DNA of 22,845 nucleotides. It comes from Anaerofilum sp. GTDB taxonomy: Bacteria; Bacillota; Clostridia; Oscillospirales; Ruminococcaceae. Position 1 is the first letter of the stretch. Each line of letters begins with the position of its first letter. Below, in pieces: positions 1-8,489 of the stretch. The notes under the pieces are model-generated. The model ran no database searches, was not told the DNA's origin, and was given only the letters and a program-made list of their open reading frames with translations. The stretch is from contig JAHHUF010000020.1 in the NCBI GenBank assembly GCA_020024115.1, positions 1-22,845 of the forward strand, written 5' to 3'. Made by a program: the position numbers and the translations under genes.

Positions 1-22
1 TCTTTCTGTCCTGATGTTCCTA

Positions 23-1162
23 TTATATCACATTACTCGTGTATACACTATTTACTTCAATGTGATTTATTTGGTCAACTTGAACTTCTTTTTGAATTTT
101 CTTTGTCATTATCTTTTTTGGTTTTGGTGATGAATAATACGGAGCATTTGAAAGCCGTCGGTTATCTTCATGTAAAGATTGTCCAATATGGTACAGCATT
201 GACCGCAATGCAGCTTCTTGTGATTTGTGATGATAATGATTTTTTTCTTTGTATTGTTCATTCTGCAGCTGCTGAAGGGCAGTTTTGATGATGATATTCT
301 GCCGTTGTGTGTCATCCCCTTTCGCTGGGTGGAAAAAAGAGTTTTCCCAATCCTGCATTTTTTTGGCAATCGTATCCTTGTTTTCTGCATAAGTATCATC
401 AATCAAGTTTCTTTGGTTGGAACGATACTGTGAAAACAGCTTTTGGATTGCGGGGTCGGTTTCTATAATGAGTTTTAAAATATCATCAACCTGTTCCTTC
501 AGATGTGGAGGCAGATAGCCATATACCTTTTTGCCTGATGTCCTGCTCAAGTCCTCGGAAAGCTTCTGGATTTTATCAGATAATTCCTTGGAGATATAAT
601 GAGTGTTTTTTCCGATTTCCAAAAGGTTTTTCAGCTGCTGATTCAATTCATTACGGGTGTTGGATTTTTCTACCTTTAGATGATACAAATCTTCACGAAA
701 AATTTCATTTGCTAAGCTGCTTTTAATTTTTTCTCTTGTGGGTTTAAAAGCCTCGTCTAAATCCTCACCTTTTTTTCTCACAATAAATCCTTCGTTAGAG
801 GTTTTGCTGCGGACAACAAAATGGAGATGAGGATGGTGTGCTACATTATGATAACTAGCATATAAAATAAAATTTTCGGGAGAAATCTTTAATGCTTTTG
901 CAATTTCATTTTTTTGAGATTCAATCAAAGCCTTCATATAATCTCTGTCAATCTCCAGTCGATGAATATCCTCTTCTCGGAAGGAGTAAATATGTCGCCA
1001 ACAAATGGTATGCTGATATTTCCTCATGGTAAATAATGCTTCGTTTACATCAACATCATTCAATCCCGAAAATAACATTCCTTGTTTGGCAATATATTCA
1101 ATGTAATTTTCAATATGCTTTTGGGATTTGAAAAAATTTGACTTCAAAAAAATTTTGGGCAC
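23..1162 (-). CDS. mobL: MobL/MobP3-type conjugative relaxase
   Basis: This is probably the DNA relaxase that nicks oriT and leads the transferred strand. The 379-residue protein has a histidine triad region at about residues 105-114 (HNVAHHPHLH), the metal-binding motif of HUH/MOBP relaxases. Tyrosines near the N-terminus (IENYIEYIAKQ, residues 17-27) are the likely nicking-tyrosine region of the MobL/MobP3 group. The C-terminal half is charged and helical. The start is GTG at 1162, directly after the stop of the ribbon-helix-helix gene; an AAGGAG sits about 12 nt upstream inside that gene, so translation is probably coupled. MPKIFLKS is a typical MobL opening. The gene lies just downstream of the candidate oriT at 1607-1789, as expected for a relaxase operon. 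The stop at 23 leaves no room to see a downstream gene. The assignment comes from motifs and context, not a database search. Confidence 0.85.
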   Translation of the reverse strand: MPKIFLKSNFFKSQKHIENYIEYIAKQGMLFSGLNDVDVNEALFTMRKYQHTICWRHIYSFREEDIHRLEIDRDYMKALIESQKNEIAKALKISPENFILYASYHNVAHHPHLHFVVRSKTSNEGFIVRKKGEDLDEAFKPTREKIKSSLANEIFREDLYHLKVEKSNTRNELNQQLKNLLEIGKNTHYISKELSDKIQKLSEDLSRTSGKKVYGYLPPHLKEQVDDILKLIIETDPAIQKLFSQYRSNQRNLIDDTYAENKDTIAKKMQDWENSFFHPAKGDDTQRQNIIIKTALQQLQNEQYKEKNHYHHKSQEAALRSMLYHIGQSLHEDNRRLSNAPYYSSPKPKKIMTKKIQKEVQVDQINHIEVNSVYTSNVI

Positions 1163-1555
1163 TTATTCCAGCATCTCCTTAAGAGAGAAAACACGGTTGT
1201 TTTCCCTCATAAATTCCACTGCTTGTTTTCGATAAAAATCCAAGGCATCGGAAGAAATATCCAAGCTATCTGCCAACACTTTGGATAACACAAACTGTTG
1301 GATGGCAAGAGAGCCTATCAACTGATTGCTGCGGTTGTTTAATTTATGCTCCAACAGTGCGATTGAAGCATTCAATGTTTTTATGTACTCATCGGTAACG
1401 AATACAGATTTTTCTTGTATGTAATAATGGTCGCAATATAACTGAACCGCTTGTGAAATACAAGAATTTATGCTTTGGCTTTTATCCTCGGCAATGCGTG
1501 AAATGTCCTTAATTAGTGATTCATCCAGACGGAAGGTAACTGCTTTAGCTGACAT
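1163..1555 (-). CDS. Ribbon-helix-helix accessory protein of the relaxase operon
   Basis: A 130-residue protein beginning MSAKAVTFRLDESLIKDIS, a typical ribbon-helix-helix N-terminus: a short beta strand (AVTFRLD) followed by two helices, the second about residues 28-42. RHH proteins of this kind (MobC, TraY, ParG-like) bind DNA as dimers. Next to a relaxase they usually bind oriT and assist nicking, or autoregulate the operon. The C-terminal two thirds is helical with no recognised domain. The ATG at 1555 is chosen because AAGGAGG lies about 9 nt upstream; the open frame continues to 1717, but that stretch crosses the oriT hairpins and reads as non-protein. The gene abuts the relaxase GTG. 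The repeated TATTGCA boxes at 1698-1789 are possible binding sites, which is inference. Confidence 0.75.
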   Translation of the reverse strand: MSAKAVTFRLDESLIKDISRIAEDKSQSINSCISQAVQLYCDHYYIQEKSVFVTDEYIKTLNASIALLEHKLNNRSNQLIGSLAIQQFVLSKVLADSLDISSDALDFYRKQAVEFMRENNRVFSLKEMLE

Positions 1556-1606
1556 AAAAATTTCCTCCTTAAATAAACTCAAAATATTGATTAAACTGAA
1601 CTCCCG

Positions 1607-1789
1607 ACAAAGTGTTCCACTTTGTGCAGGATAAAGGGTGCTTGCAAAAGTGCAAGCACCAATCACAGCCAGACCGCAGTGCGGCTGGCTTTTTGTGTAT
1701 TGCAGTTTGTATTGCATTTTGACACAGAAAAAGAGCGGAAAATAAAAAACAACGATAAATCATATAAATTTTTTCTGTTTTGTATTGCA
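1607..1789. other. Candidate origin of transfer (oriT)
   Basis: This gene-free stretch lies between the M23 hydrolase and the relaxase operon. It holds three perfect or near-perfect hairpins: 1607-1614 with 1618-1625 (8 bp, 3-nt loop), 1637-1646 with 1651-1660 (10 bp, 4-nt loop), and 1667-1678 with 1680-1690 (11 bp with one bulged A). Beside them are two tandem 12-bp direct repeats, TATTGCAGTTTG at 1698-1709 and TATTGCATTTTG at 1710-1721, and a further TATTGCA at 1783-1789. Clustered inverted repeats plus iterons directly upstream of an RHH/relaxase gene pair is the usual oriT arrangement. The nic site cannot be placed. The third hairpin ends in TTTTT on the plus strand, so a plus-strand terminator is the main alternative for that part. 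Confidence 0.6.
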
Positions 1790-1834
1790 CACACCTCGAA
1801 AAATAACGATATACAGTCAAAAATAATGCTTGCA

Positions 1835-3013
1835 TTAAATGTTGCTATTTTTTCTAAAAAAAGGCTTTGGGTCAGTGGGCTGGTTATCAATTCTCACCTC
1901 AAAATGTAAGTGATTTCCGGTTGATTGCCCTGTACTTCCCACATATCCAATCAGTTGCCCCGCCTGTACTGTGACGCCATCCATAATACCGGGAGCACGG
2001 GCTATCATATGTCCATAGATATTTACCATGTTGCCATCAACGGAAATTTTAACTGCAATGCCATAAGAGGAATGGACTTTTGTGCTTATCACACCGGATG
2101 CAGCTGCATAGATTGGTGTACCTTGCGGTGCTGAAATATCAATTCCTTTGTGTAATTTATAAACACCGTTCAAAGTGCGGTATCCATAGTCAGAAGATAA
2201 TCGAGTGTAACCCGGGACGGGCCACACAAAATGTGTGCCGTCCCAATCAACATAGGGTGGTACTTCACTGCCTGTCCAATCTTCCCATTCATCTTCTGCA
2301 ACAGCCTTCACCATCTCAATGGGAAAATCAATATACTCTCTCCATTGCTCTAATTTTGTCATAGGGTCAATGTAGTGTCCGCTGCTGTTTTTCATTTCAA
2401 AATGAAGATTAAATGTATGGTTTGGGTCATAGGGAGTGCAGGAGCCTGTCATTCCAACCTGTCCGACAGGCTGCCCCAGTAACACCTCTTGTCCGGATGA
2501 AACAATAACATTGCTCAAATGCTTATAGATTGTCTGCCAGCCATCTTCATATTGGATAACAACTGTCTTTCCATCTTCGCTATTCTCATACACAGATTGA
2601 ACCATTCCTGTACGACTAGCTACTACATAAGTGGATTCAGGCAGGTCAAAATCAATTCCTAAATGTGGGCTTGGAATTTCTTCCCGAACAATTTGCTTTT
2701 CAGGCTGGGTCATCATATTGCCATGAGCATCTTGCATTGGTTGTCCGTCTTTGTCCAATATTGGCACATCCACAACAATCTCATACTCATGAACGATAAC
2801 ACGGTTTGGGTCATACGGTTCAGATGGAACAGTTGTATGAATGGTTGGAAAGTAAAATGTATCATCTAAGATAATTGCAGTAAATACAGAGCCAATATTG
2901 ATAAAAAAAGCAAAAATTATCAGAATACATCCAACAATAAATGACAGCACACCAAACACAATCATGCGTCCAATTTTGCTTTTGTGAAACAATAATGCTG
3001 TTGGCAAATTCAT
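1835..3013 (-). CDS. Membrane-anchored two-domain M23 (LytM) peptidoglycan hydrolase of the T4SS
   Basis: This 392-residue protein probably opens the cell wall for the transfer channel. One N-terminal membrane helix (residues 18-40) would place the rest outside the membrane. Two LytM-like domains follow. The C-terminal one (about 275-385) has the full set: H288xxxD292 (HKGIDIS), H335 (YGHM) and H368-L-H370 (NHLHFEV). The first (about 114-215) keeps H117xxxD121, H165 and H204, but has Asn at 202 where the first His of the HxH motif should be, so it may be inactive or only structural. The ATG at 3013 overlaps the virB4 stop by 4 nt (ATGA), behind an AGGTGG. It is the last gene of the transfer operon. 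Wall hydrolases next to VirB4 are standard in Gram-positive conjugation systems. Confidence 0.85.
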   Translation of the reverse strand: MNLPTALLFHKSKIGRMIVFGVLSFIVGCILIIFAFFINIGSVFTAIILDDTFYFPTIHTTVPSEPYDPNRVIVHEYEIVVDVPILDKDGQPMQDAHGNMMTQPEKQIVREEIPSPHLGIDFDLPESTYVVASRTGMVQSVYENSEDGKTVVIQYEDGWQTIYKHLSNVIVSSGQEVLLGQPVGQVGMTGSCTPYDPNHTFNLHFEMKNSSGHYIDPMTKLEQWREYIDFPIEMVKAVAEDEWEDWTGSEVPPYVDWDGTHFVWPVPGYTRLSSDYGYRTLNGVYKLHKGIDISAPQGTPIYAAASGVISTKVHSSYGIAVKISVDGNMVNIYGHMIARAPGIMDGVTVQAGQLIGYVGSTGQSTGNHLHFEVRIDNQPTDPKPFFRKNSNI

Positions 3014-5337
3014 AATCCACCTGCTGTGCCAAACAGTTCTTTTTCATAATCAAAGGAACCAATCTCAATGTAGTATCGTTCATCACCTGCACATACAAGA
3101 CAATGCCTTTTGCGTGGCTTTGAAATCTTCAGCATTTCACCCTCAGATAGTTTTAATTTTTCTCGCATCATATCAAGGTCAATATCACCGGGATAAAACA
3201 AAAACTTATAACTGCTTACATTGAATAATGCTGCTGTGTACATTGCAATATCTTCTCGCAGACAGTCAGCAACCTGCTGGGTTGCAGTTCCGATTAAAGC
3301 ATTGTATTTTCTTGCTCTGCGAACAAAAGAGGAAAGATATTTAATCATTGTCATATTTTCCAGAAACAGGTACAATTCATCAATATTGAATGCAATACGG
3401 CGTTCCCGTTTGGTAACTTGTGTCCAAATCCATGTAGTGATATTAAACAAGACAGCTTGTGTTCTGTCCTTGCTGCCTTCCATCAAGGCTGCTACTGAAA
3501 AGTTAATCATATTTGCATTTTTAATGTTTGTATGTCCGTTAAACAAAATGGATAATGCTCCATCATAACACTCTTTCAATCGAAGTAACAGGACAGCGAC
3601 CATTTCTTCTGTTACCAAGCGTGAAGTTTTTATATTATACTGCTCAATAAACTCATACAAATCTCCAAAAGTGGGGTAATCGGTTGCAGACAAAGCAGAA
3701 AAGTCAGTGTTGTCATCAATTCCATGCTTTGCATACATTTCTTGGGTTAACATCATCAAGGCAGACAGTTCGGTTGATTCAATGTTTGGAAACAGCACAG
3801 TAAAAAAGTCTTTCAACCAAGACAAGTGTTGGAAAAACATTGCCATATCTTTCATAGAAGATGAGAAATCATCGTCTAAGCTGCTGTCCTCATCGGTTCG
3901 TCGTAAACAACGCACTTCCAATGGGTTGATTCTGGCTGCACCCTCTACACAGTTGTAGACTGTTCCTCCCAATTTTTGATACAAATCAATGTACTCGTCT
4001 TCCGGGTCAAGGGTAAAGCAGGATACACCAAACATTGTGAGAAAACTAATCATTTTCTTCATTAAATAACTTTTTCCCATGCCGGCAGTTCCTACGATAG
4101 CAAAGTTGCTGTTGGTTTGACTGGTTTGCCGAGTGAAAATATCCAAGAACAACGAGCCACCTTGTGTAGAAGAACCAAGGAGCATTCCTTTTGTATCCAT
4201 GCGACTGCTGTATGTAAATGGATACAAGGCTGCTGCTGTGTTTGACGGAAGATTGTTTGCATCAGACAAAAACAAATCCTTTCCCAAGGGATTTACAGAA
4301 AGGAATCCTTCTTTCTGTTCTCTTACCAATGCCTCCGTTGTGATATTTACCATGCCCAATGCATCAATTACATTTCTTGCTGTTTCATTTACTTCTTCAT
4401 CGGATTTTCCATAACATTCAATGAAAACGGAAGTATAAAAAACAGACAATTTTTGTTTTGTAATATCATTGTAAAATTCCAGCAATTGTTTTTGTTCGCT
4501 GTTGGCTTCTAATTGGTCTGTCATCTCTTTTGAGCCACGCTTCCATGCTTTTTGTCGTGACTGTGCGTTTGTCAAATTGCGAATTTGAAAACCTGTCATA
4601 GGAGATAGACGCATTGTAAAGGAAGTATTTCTCATGGTTGCCACTTTCATCAGTGCAGCTTGTGGAATGCTGCTGGGCAAATTATTCACCATTAAGGTGC
4701 GACGGCGGATATTATTGTGCATTGCATGATACACTTGAAAATCCAACCGATGAGGAACAAGTCTGCGTTCGATTTCGCTGTTAATGGTCATTGGCTTTTT
4801 ACGCAATGCGTCTTTTAATCTTGGGTCTTGCAGCAATTCTTGCTCCAGTGTGTAAATATCACAGTTGATAAATTCACGCATGAAATAATTTCGTAGCAAG
4901 GTTGCTAATTCTTGTTTTGTAGGGCATTCTATGCGATACCCCTTTGACGCTATGATATTGTATAAATCGATTTTTGGAGAATCGGTACAAAAAACAAAAT
5001 AAAAGGCTCGCTGAACAGAGGTGCTGTCTGCACTTGTATTGTCAATTTGTGCAATAATTTCACTGACATAAGGGTTAAACTGGGGGTTCAGGTTATAGTA
5101 AAAGTTGCGAATGGAGGACAAATCCTCTACTTTATCAGTTGCGAACAGGCAAATATCTCTATCCAAAGAATTGAGCAGGGCAGAAAAATTATCAATCTCA
5201 TCATCAATTTCATCTGGAGTCATAATATCTGTGTTTGGTGGAAAATAGCGGAAGAAATGAAAATAAGAACCGCCGGACAACACACAGTTGTCCAGCAGTT
5301 CAAACTGAATTAAATTTTCAATGTTTGATTTTTTCAT
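3010..5337 (-). CDS. virB4: VirB4-family T4SS ATPase
   Basis: This is the energising ATPase of the type IV secretion channel, 775 residues, near the usual VirB4/TraE length. Walker A is GTAGMGKSYLMKK at about residue 415 and Walker B is IAFNIDELYLF at about residue 646. The region between holds the family's typical LDPEDEYIDL stretch, where the hydrophobic strand after Walker A ends in an Asp. The N-terminal 380 residues are the VirB4 N-terminal region that contacts other channel parts. There is no transmembrane segment, so it acts at the cytoplasmic face. AAGGAG lies 8 nt before the ATG. It follows prgI (VirB3-like), as in Gram-positive conjugation loci, and overlaps the M23 gene by 4 nt. 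No frameshift or missing motif is visible. Confidence 0.93.
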   Translation of the reverse strand: MKKSNIENLIQFELLDNCVLSGGSYFHFFRYFPPNTDIMTPDEIDDEIDNFSALLNSLDRDICLFATDKVEDLSSIRNFYYNLNPQFNPYVSEIIAQIDNTSADSTSVQRAFYFVFCTDSPKIDLYNIIASKGYRIECPTKQELATLLRNYFMREFINCDIYTLEQELLQDPRLKDALRKKPMTINSEIERRLVPHRLDFQVYHAMHNNIRRRTLMVNNLPSSIPQAALMKVATMRNTSFTMRLSPMTGFQIRNLTNAQSRQKAWKRGSKEMTDQLEANSEQKQLLEFYNDITKQKLSVFYTSVFIECYGKSDEEVNETARNVIDALGMVNITTEALVREQKEGFLSVNPLGKDLFLSDANNLPSNTAAALYPFTYSSRMDTKGMLLGSSTQGGSLFLDIFTRQTSQTNSNFAIVGTAGMGKSYLMKKMISFLTMFGVSCFTLDPEDEYIDLYQKLGGTVYNCVEGAARINPLEVRCLRRTDEDSSLDDDFSSSMKDMAMFFQHLSWLKDFFTVLFPNIESTELSALMMLTQEMYAKHGIDDNTDFSALSATDYPTFGDLYEFIEQYNIKTSRLVTEEMVAVLLLRLKECYDGALSILFNGHTNIKNANMINFSVAALMEGSKDRTQAVLFNITTWIWTQVTKRERRIAFNIDELYLFLENMTMIKYLSSFVRRARKYNALIGTATQQVADCLREDIAMYTAALFNVSSYKFLFYPGDIDLDMMREKLKLSEGEMLKISKPRKRHCLVCAGDERYYIEIGSFDYEKELFGTAGGL

Positions 5338-5602
5338 CGTGTTTTCTCCTTGTAAATTGTTGTGGAAAAATAAAATGATAACAAATCATCAATTTGACAA
5401 TACTAAGCAAGCTTTTTCCGCCAAAAAGTCTTGCAACGCATAAAAGCCATGTTCCCGTCCATAATACTGCATTGATTTTACTTGTACTGAAAAATCCCAA
5501 AAAACCCAATATAAAAGCAATGGAAAGTTCCGGAATCGTCAGTCCGCTGAGTAATAATTTGCTTTGCAGTTTTGGGGGGACTAGATATTTGTTGTTTTTC
5601 AT
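5318..5602 (-). CDS. prgI: PrgI-family (VirB3-like) T4SS membrane protein
   Basis: A 94-residue protein with two hydrophobic segments (about residues 18-35 and 40-58), the size and layout of PrgI/VirB3-like proteins that sit in the inner membrane and pair with VirB4. The opening with a VPP motif (NNKYLVPPKL) is typical of the PrgI family. The ATG at 5602 is preferred, with AGGAAAGG about 8 nt upstream; a TTG two codons earlier is possible but less well placed. The end overlaps the start of virB4 by about 20 nt, so the two are probably translationally coupled. Identification rests on size, the VPP motif and position directly upstream of virB4. Confidence 0.8.
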   Translation of the reverse strand: MKNNKYLVPPKLQSKLLLSGLTIPELSIAFILGFLGFFSTSKINAVLWTGTWLLCVARLFGGKSLLSIVKLMICYHFIFPQQFTRRKHDEKIKH

Positions 5603-5616
5603 AAACAAAACCTTTC

Positions 5617-6432
5617 CTAAGAATTAAACATGGATATTACATCTGATGCAGACTTTACCATACTTTGTGCAGAAGAAAATGCTCCTGTTACACCAGAGGA
5701 CATTCCATACTTATCAAGATACTTTGCAACATAAATCATTATCATCCACAGTATAGCAGCTACTACTAAATTAACTTCAAGGCAGGCAACTAAGCCCAGA
5801 AAGAAAAAGACATACTGCAAGAAAAAAGTGAGAAGAATGGCAACTGTTTGACGAATCCAACTGCCCATTGAAGTTGTATGCCCCCGAACAATATCGGGGA
5901 CATACAAAAAGGCTGTGAATGCTTGAATTAAAATTGCTCCAAATCGCATGATTGTTACAACAGCAAATCCACCCACTGCAATAATGGAAATAATGATACC
6001 GATAAATAAAGTACCAATCCAAGATTTCATTCCATTAAGATATGGTGTAGGGTCAAATTGATTCACGCTGTCCGCAACAAGCTTCATAGAAAGAATAGTA
6101 AGTCTTGGAGCAGTTTCAACAAAAACAGCAGCTTTCATCAGATTTAAAAAGATTGTTGTCCATTCAATGGCTTTGAACTGGTCAGATTTCCAACTTCCGT
6201 TTTCCTCCATAATATCAATCAAAAGGATAACAAAAGTTGCTCCGAACAATATGCGTCCCATCCATATTCCTGCCTCTACAAAATCCACTATCATTGGAAT
6301 ATCAAATGTTGTCAATAACAGTGAATTCACTACTTGCAGAACCTGCATAAAAAAATTAATTAAACATTCTTCCAGTTTTATACGAAAGCTGCTTAGAAAT
6401 GTATCGATTGCACTTATAATTAAATTTTGCAT
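5617..6432 (-). CDS. VirB6/TrbL-like polytopic T4SS channel protein
   Basis: A 271-residue, very hydrophobic protein with about six membrane segments, among them residues 40-60, 72-85, 135-160 and 205-240. It sits between a small two-helix pilin-like protein and PrgI, the place of the VirB6/TrbL-like inner-membrane channel component in Gram-positive conjugation operons. These proteins form part of the translocation pore. The hydrophilic segment around residues 86-130 would be a loop. The ATG at 6432 follows AAAAGG at about 10 nt. No sequence motif alone is diagnostic, so the call relies on topology, length and gene order. It is in the same operon as its neighbours, with short gaps. Confidence 0.75.
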   Translation of the reverse strand: MQNLIISAIDTFLSSFRIKLEECLINFFMQVLQVVNSLLLTTFDIPMIVDFVEAGIWMGRILFGATFVILLIDIMEENGSWKSDQFKAIEWTTIFLNLMKAAVFVETAPRLTILSMKLVADSVNQFDPTPYLNGMKSWIGTLFIGIIISIIAVGGFAVVTIMRFGAILIQAFTAFLYVPDIVRGHTTSMGSWIRQTVAILLTFFLQYVFFFLGLVACLEVNLVVAAILWMIMIYVAKYLDKYGMSSGVTGAFSSAQSMVKSASDVISMFNS

Positions 6433-6446
6433 GTTTCACATACCTT

Positions 6447-6737
6447 TTATCCTGTAAATGCAGCCCACCACATATTTTTAGTGAGCAAAATCGCTGCAAT
6501 AATCAAACAGAGCAGCAGAGGAAATGCCTTGGCTTTCATATCTTCACCGTGTCCTTCTTTGTAATCTGCTACACATTTGATAAGCAAAAATACAAAGGTT
6601 GCACCACAGCAAACAACACCGATGGGAATCACGAAATTGTCCAAACCTGCGTTTACCCATTCAAGTGCAGTAACTTTCATAGATTGAAAAAATGTACCTG
6701 CGTTTGCAGCAGATGCCATTATTGCCAATTTGTTCAT
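6447..6737 (-). CDS. VirB2/TrbC-like small two-helix T4SS protein
   Basis: A 96-residue protein with two hydrophobic helices (about 36-58 and 70-90) separated by a short charged loop (YKEGHGEDMKAKA). This matches VirB2/TrbC-like proteins of Gram-positive conjugation systems, which form a membrane channel part or a pilin-like subunit. The N-terminus (MNKLAIMASAANAG) is mildly hydrophobic; no clear signal cleavage site is visible. AAAGGAG lies 10 nt before the ATG. Gene order (this gene, VirB6-like, PrgI, VirB4) supports the role. Because the same operon also encodes a Flp-type pilin, this protein need not be the pilus subunit. Confidence 0.65.
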   Translation of the reverse strand: MNKLAIMASAANAGTFFQSMKVTALEWVNAGLDNFVIPIGVVCCGATFVFLLIKCVADYKEGHGEDMKAKAFPLLLCLIIAAILLTKNMWWAAFTG

Positions 6738-6770
6738 AAGTTGTAATCTCCTTTATGTGTAAAAAATTTT

Positions 6771-7787
6771 TTATTGAGAAATATTCAAAGCAGATGTTTG
6801 GCTTATCTGCTGAAGGTTGGTTTGATGAATTACCTGCTTCAAATCCTGAAGTTTGAGCAAATCTTCATTAAAATCTTTTTGGGTTGGAGGTTTATCCACA
6901 ATCTTGCCTTCAAAGCCCAATTCACGCAATTTTTCATCTGCCTTTCGTCGGCTGTAATTGCCTGCATCGTCATTATCCTGGCAAAGATAGATTGTATCTA
7001 TTTGTGGATTTTGCTTAATGTGAAATTCCAACGCAGCCGTTGATGTACCGCCCAAAGATAAAAAGCCATATTTATCAATTGGTCGATTGTAGTTCATCAA
7101 GATACTTGCCACTGACATTGCATCAATAGGGGATTCACAGACAAATAGCTTTTTGGGTGGATTCTCTGTATACAGTCCAAAATGAAACCCCACAGCTTTT
7201 TTGCTGCCTAAAACATCTCCACGATACTGTTTGCCCGTTAGTGTTCCCCGAACATTTGCATACTCAGCCCGGTTTGTTTGAGGATTGTAACCCACAAAGA
7301 CTGCGTTGCCCTGAGTATCCTGATAGACTTGTTCAGCACTAACCAATTCTGACACCAGTTGAGAATGGATTCCCCGTGTTTTGCATAAGTATGCAAAAAT
7401 ACGCTTATAACCTTGTTCGGATTTATTCAGCAATTGGAATTCTTGCGGGGTATTTTCAACAGAGTGATATTGTTGCTGTTCGTTTTTCCTTATGGTGTCC
7501 CATGCAGGGATGGATTTGTCTTTTAAAACATTACCCAATGCCTGCATTGCTTGTGGAAAGGAAGTTGCTGTCATTGCCATATAAAAATCAATGACAGAAC
7601 CATACATCCTTTGAGAATTCCAAATAAACCGCTGTTGCCCGTTTGAATCAAGGTTAATGACAAGGCTGTCATGCTCTTTCAATGTCCAGCTTAATTTGTT
7701 TCCCCGTCGCTGTACCGGGTGCAAGCCAAGCATTTCTGCACAATGCAGGATAGTAATATTTTCCTTGATACTTTGTGCAATCTGCAT
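6771..7787 (-). CDS. DUF3991/toprim-domain protein (LtrC/primase-like)
   Basis: A 338-residue DNA-handling protein. The N-terminal part (residues 1-95) resembles the degenerate zinc-finger/DUF3991-type domain of conjugative-element primase-like proteins (NKLSWTLKEHDSLVIN, then GSVIDFYM). A toprim domain follows at about 212-310, with the catalytic Glu at E218 (FVCESPIDAMS) and the metal-binding D271-N-D273 (CQDNDDAG). Such proteins are common on plasmids and ICEs and are thought to act in priming or processing the transferred strand; the activity is not shown here. No Cys cluster of a true CHC2 zinc finger is visible, so it may not be a full primase. GGAGGG precedes the ATG. It sits between the TadZ-like ATPase and the T4SS genes, 13 nt after the former. 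Confidence 0.8.
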   Translation of the reverse strand: MQIAQSIKENITILHCAEMLGLHPVQRRGNKLSWTLKEHDSLVINLDSNGQQRFIWNSQRMYGSVIDFYMAMTATSFPQAMQALGNVLKDKSIPAWDTIRKNEQQQYHSVENTPQEFQLLNKSEQGYKRIFAYLCKTRGIHSQLVSELVSAEQVYQDTQGNAVFVGYNPQTNRAEYANVRGTLTGKQYRGDVLGSKKAVGFHFGLYTENPPKKLFVCESPIDAMSVASILMNYNRPIDKYGFLSLGGTSTAALEFHIKQNPQIDTIYLCQDNDDAGNYSRRKADEKLRELGFEGKIVDKPPTQKDFNEDLLKLQDLKQVIHQTNLQQISQTSALNISQ

Positions 7788-7799
7788 ACCAAGCCCTCC

Positions 7800-8489
7800 T
7801 TACCGAACCAATGTAAGGTTTTTCTTTTTGATATTGGTTTTTTGGTACAGCTGCTGCATGGATTTCAGATACTGTTTTTCTTTGTACAGCTGAAAGGAAT
7901 CGAATTCTTCTGTTTGCTGTTTTAAATCGGCAGCAAAGGGAAGAAAAATATCTGCCTGTGCTGTCTGTGTTCCATATAAGGCATTGGCAACCATTGTTGT
8001 ATGTGGAATTTCAGGCAATCCGGTTTTCCAAGCAACAGACTTTAGTGTTCCGTCTACACATACAATAGTTGCGTCTGCTTGTTCCAAAGCTACAATTGCC
8101 AACCTGTCAGATAATCGGCTGCCTATATCTAAAATCACAGTATCACTCAGCATACTGCTTTTTTGAAGAAGCCGTTCGCATCCGGCTGTGGAAGGAACAG
8201 GAAAATTGTATAGCTTATCTCCGGCTGTATATCCAACGGTTCCGACTTCAGAGGATACTGCATCCATTCCCGAAAGCAGCTGTTTTTCTGGAAGTTCCGC
8301 AGCACTCAATAGGCTGCCCAAAGATTCTCCCTGCACCTCTTTGATAAGGTAGCTTTTGGGTGGTAAAATAGGGTCTGCAAAGATTACAGTAACAGTTTCG
8401 TTCTTTGCTGCACACTGCATTGCCAGCTGTATGGCAATTGTAGTGCAGCCGCTTCCGGGCGAGCCGATAACAGGAATAATTTTAGCCAT
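7800..8489 (-). CDS. tadZ: TadZ/CpaE-like ParA-family ATPase with altered P-loop
   Basis: A 229-residue MinD/ParA-type protein, probably the TadZ/CpaE factor that positions the Tad secretion machine at the membrane. The N-terminus MAKIIPVIGSPGSGCTTIA has the fold's P-loop, but the conserved Lys is Cys (GSPGSGCTT, residues 9-17). A Walker B-like strand (TVILDIGSRLSD) and the VCVDGTL strand follow. A few TadZ proteins are known to be atypical ATPases, so loss of Lys fits the family but argues for weak or no ATP hydrolysis. The ATG at 8489 has AGGAGG 9 nt upstream; an ATG two codons earlier is also possible. It overlaps the end of cpaB by 8 nt. The C-terminal 45 residues are charged and helical. 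Placement after pilin, peptidase and cpaB supports TadZ. Confidence 0.72.
   Translation of the reverse strand: MAKIIPVIGSPGSGCTTIAIQLAMQCAAKNETVTVIFADPILPPKSYLIKEVQGESLGSLLSAAELPEKQLLSGMDAVSSEVGTVGYTAGDKLYNFPVPSTAGCERLLQKSSMLSDTVILDIGSRLSDRLAIVALEQADATIVCVDGTLKSVAWKTGLPEIPHTTMVANALYGTQTAQADIFLPFAADLKQQTEEFDSFQLYKEKQYLKSMQQLYQKTNIKKKNLTLVR

Noticed and set aside
1667..1694. Hairpin followed by TTTTT as a plus-strand terminator
   Set aside because: No gene on the plus strand leads into it, and it is grouped with two other hairpins and iterons before the relaxase operon. Still possible as a secondary role.
1556..1717. Longer N-terminus for the ribbon-helix-helix gene
   Set aside because: The added stretch is the translation of the oriT hairpins; the AAGGAGG before 1555 marks the true start.
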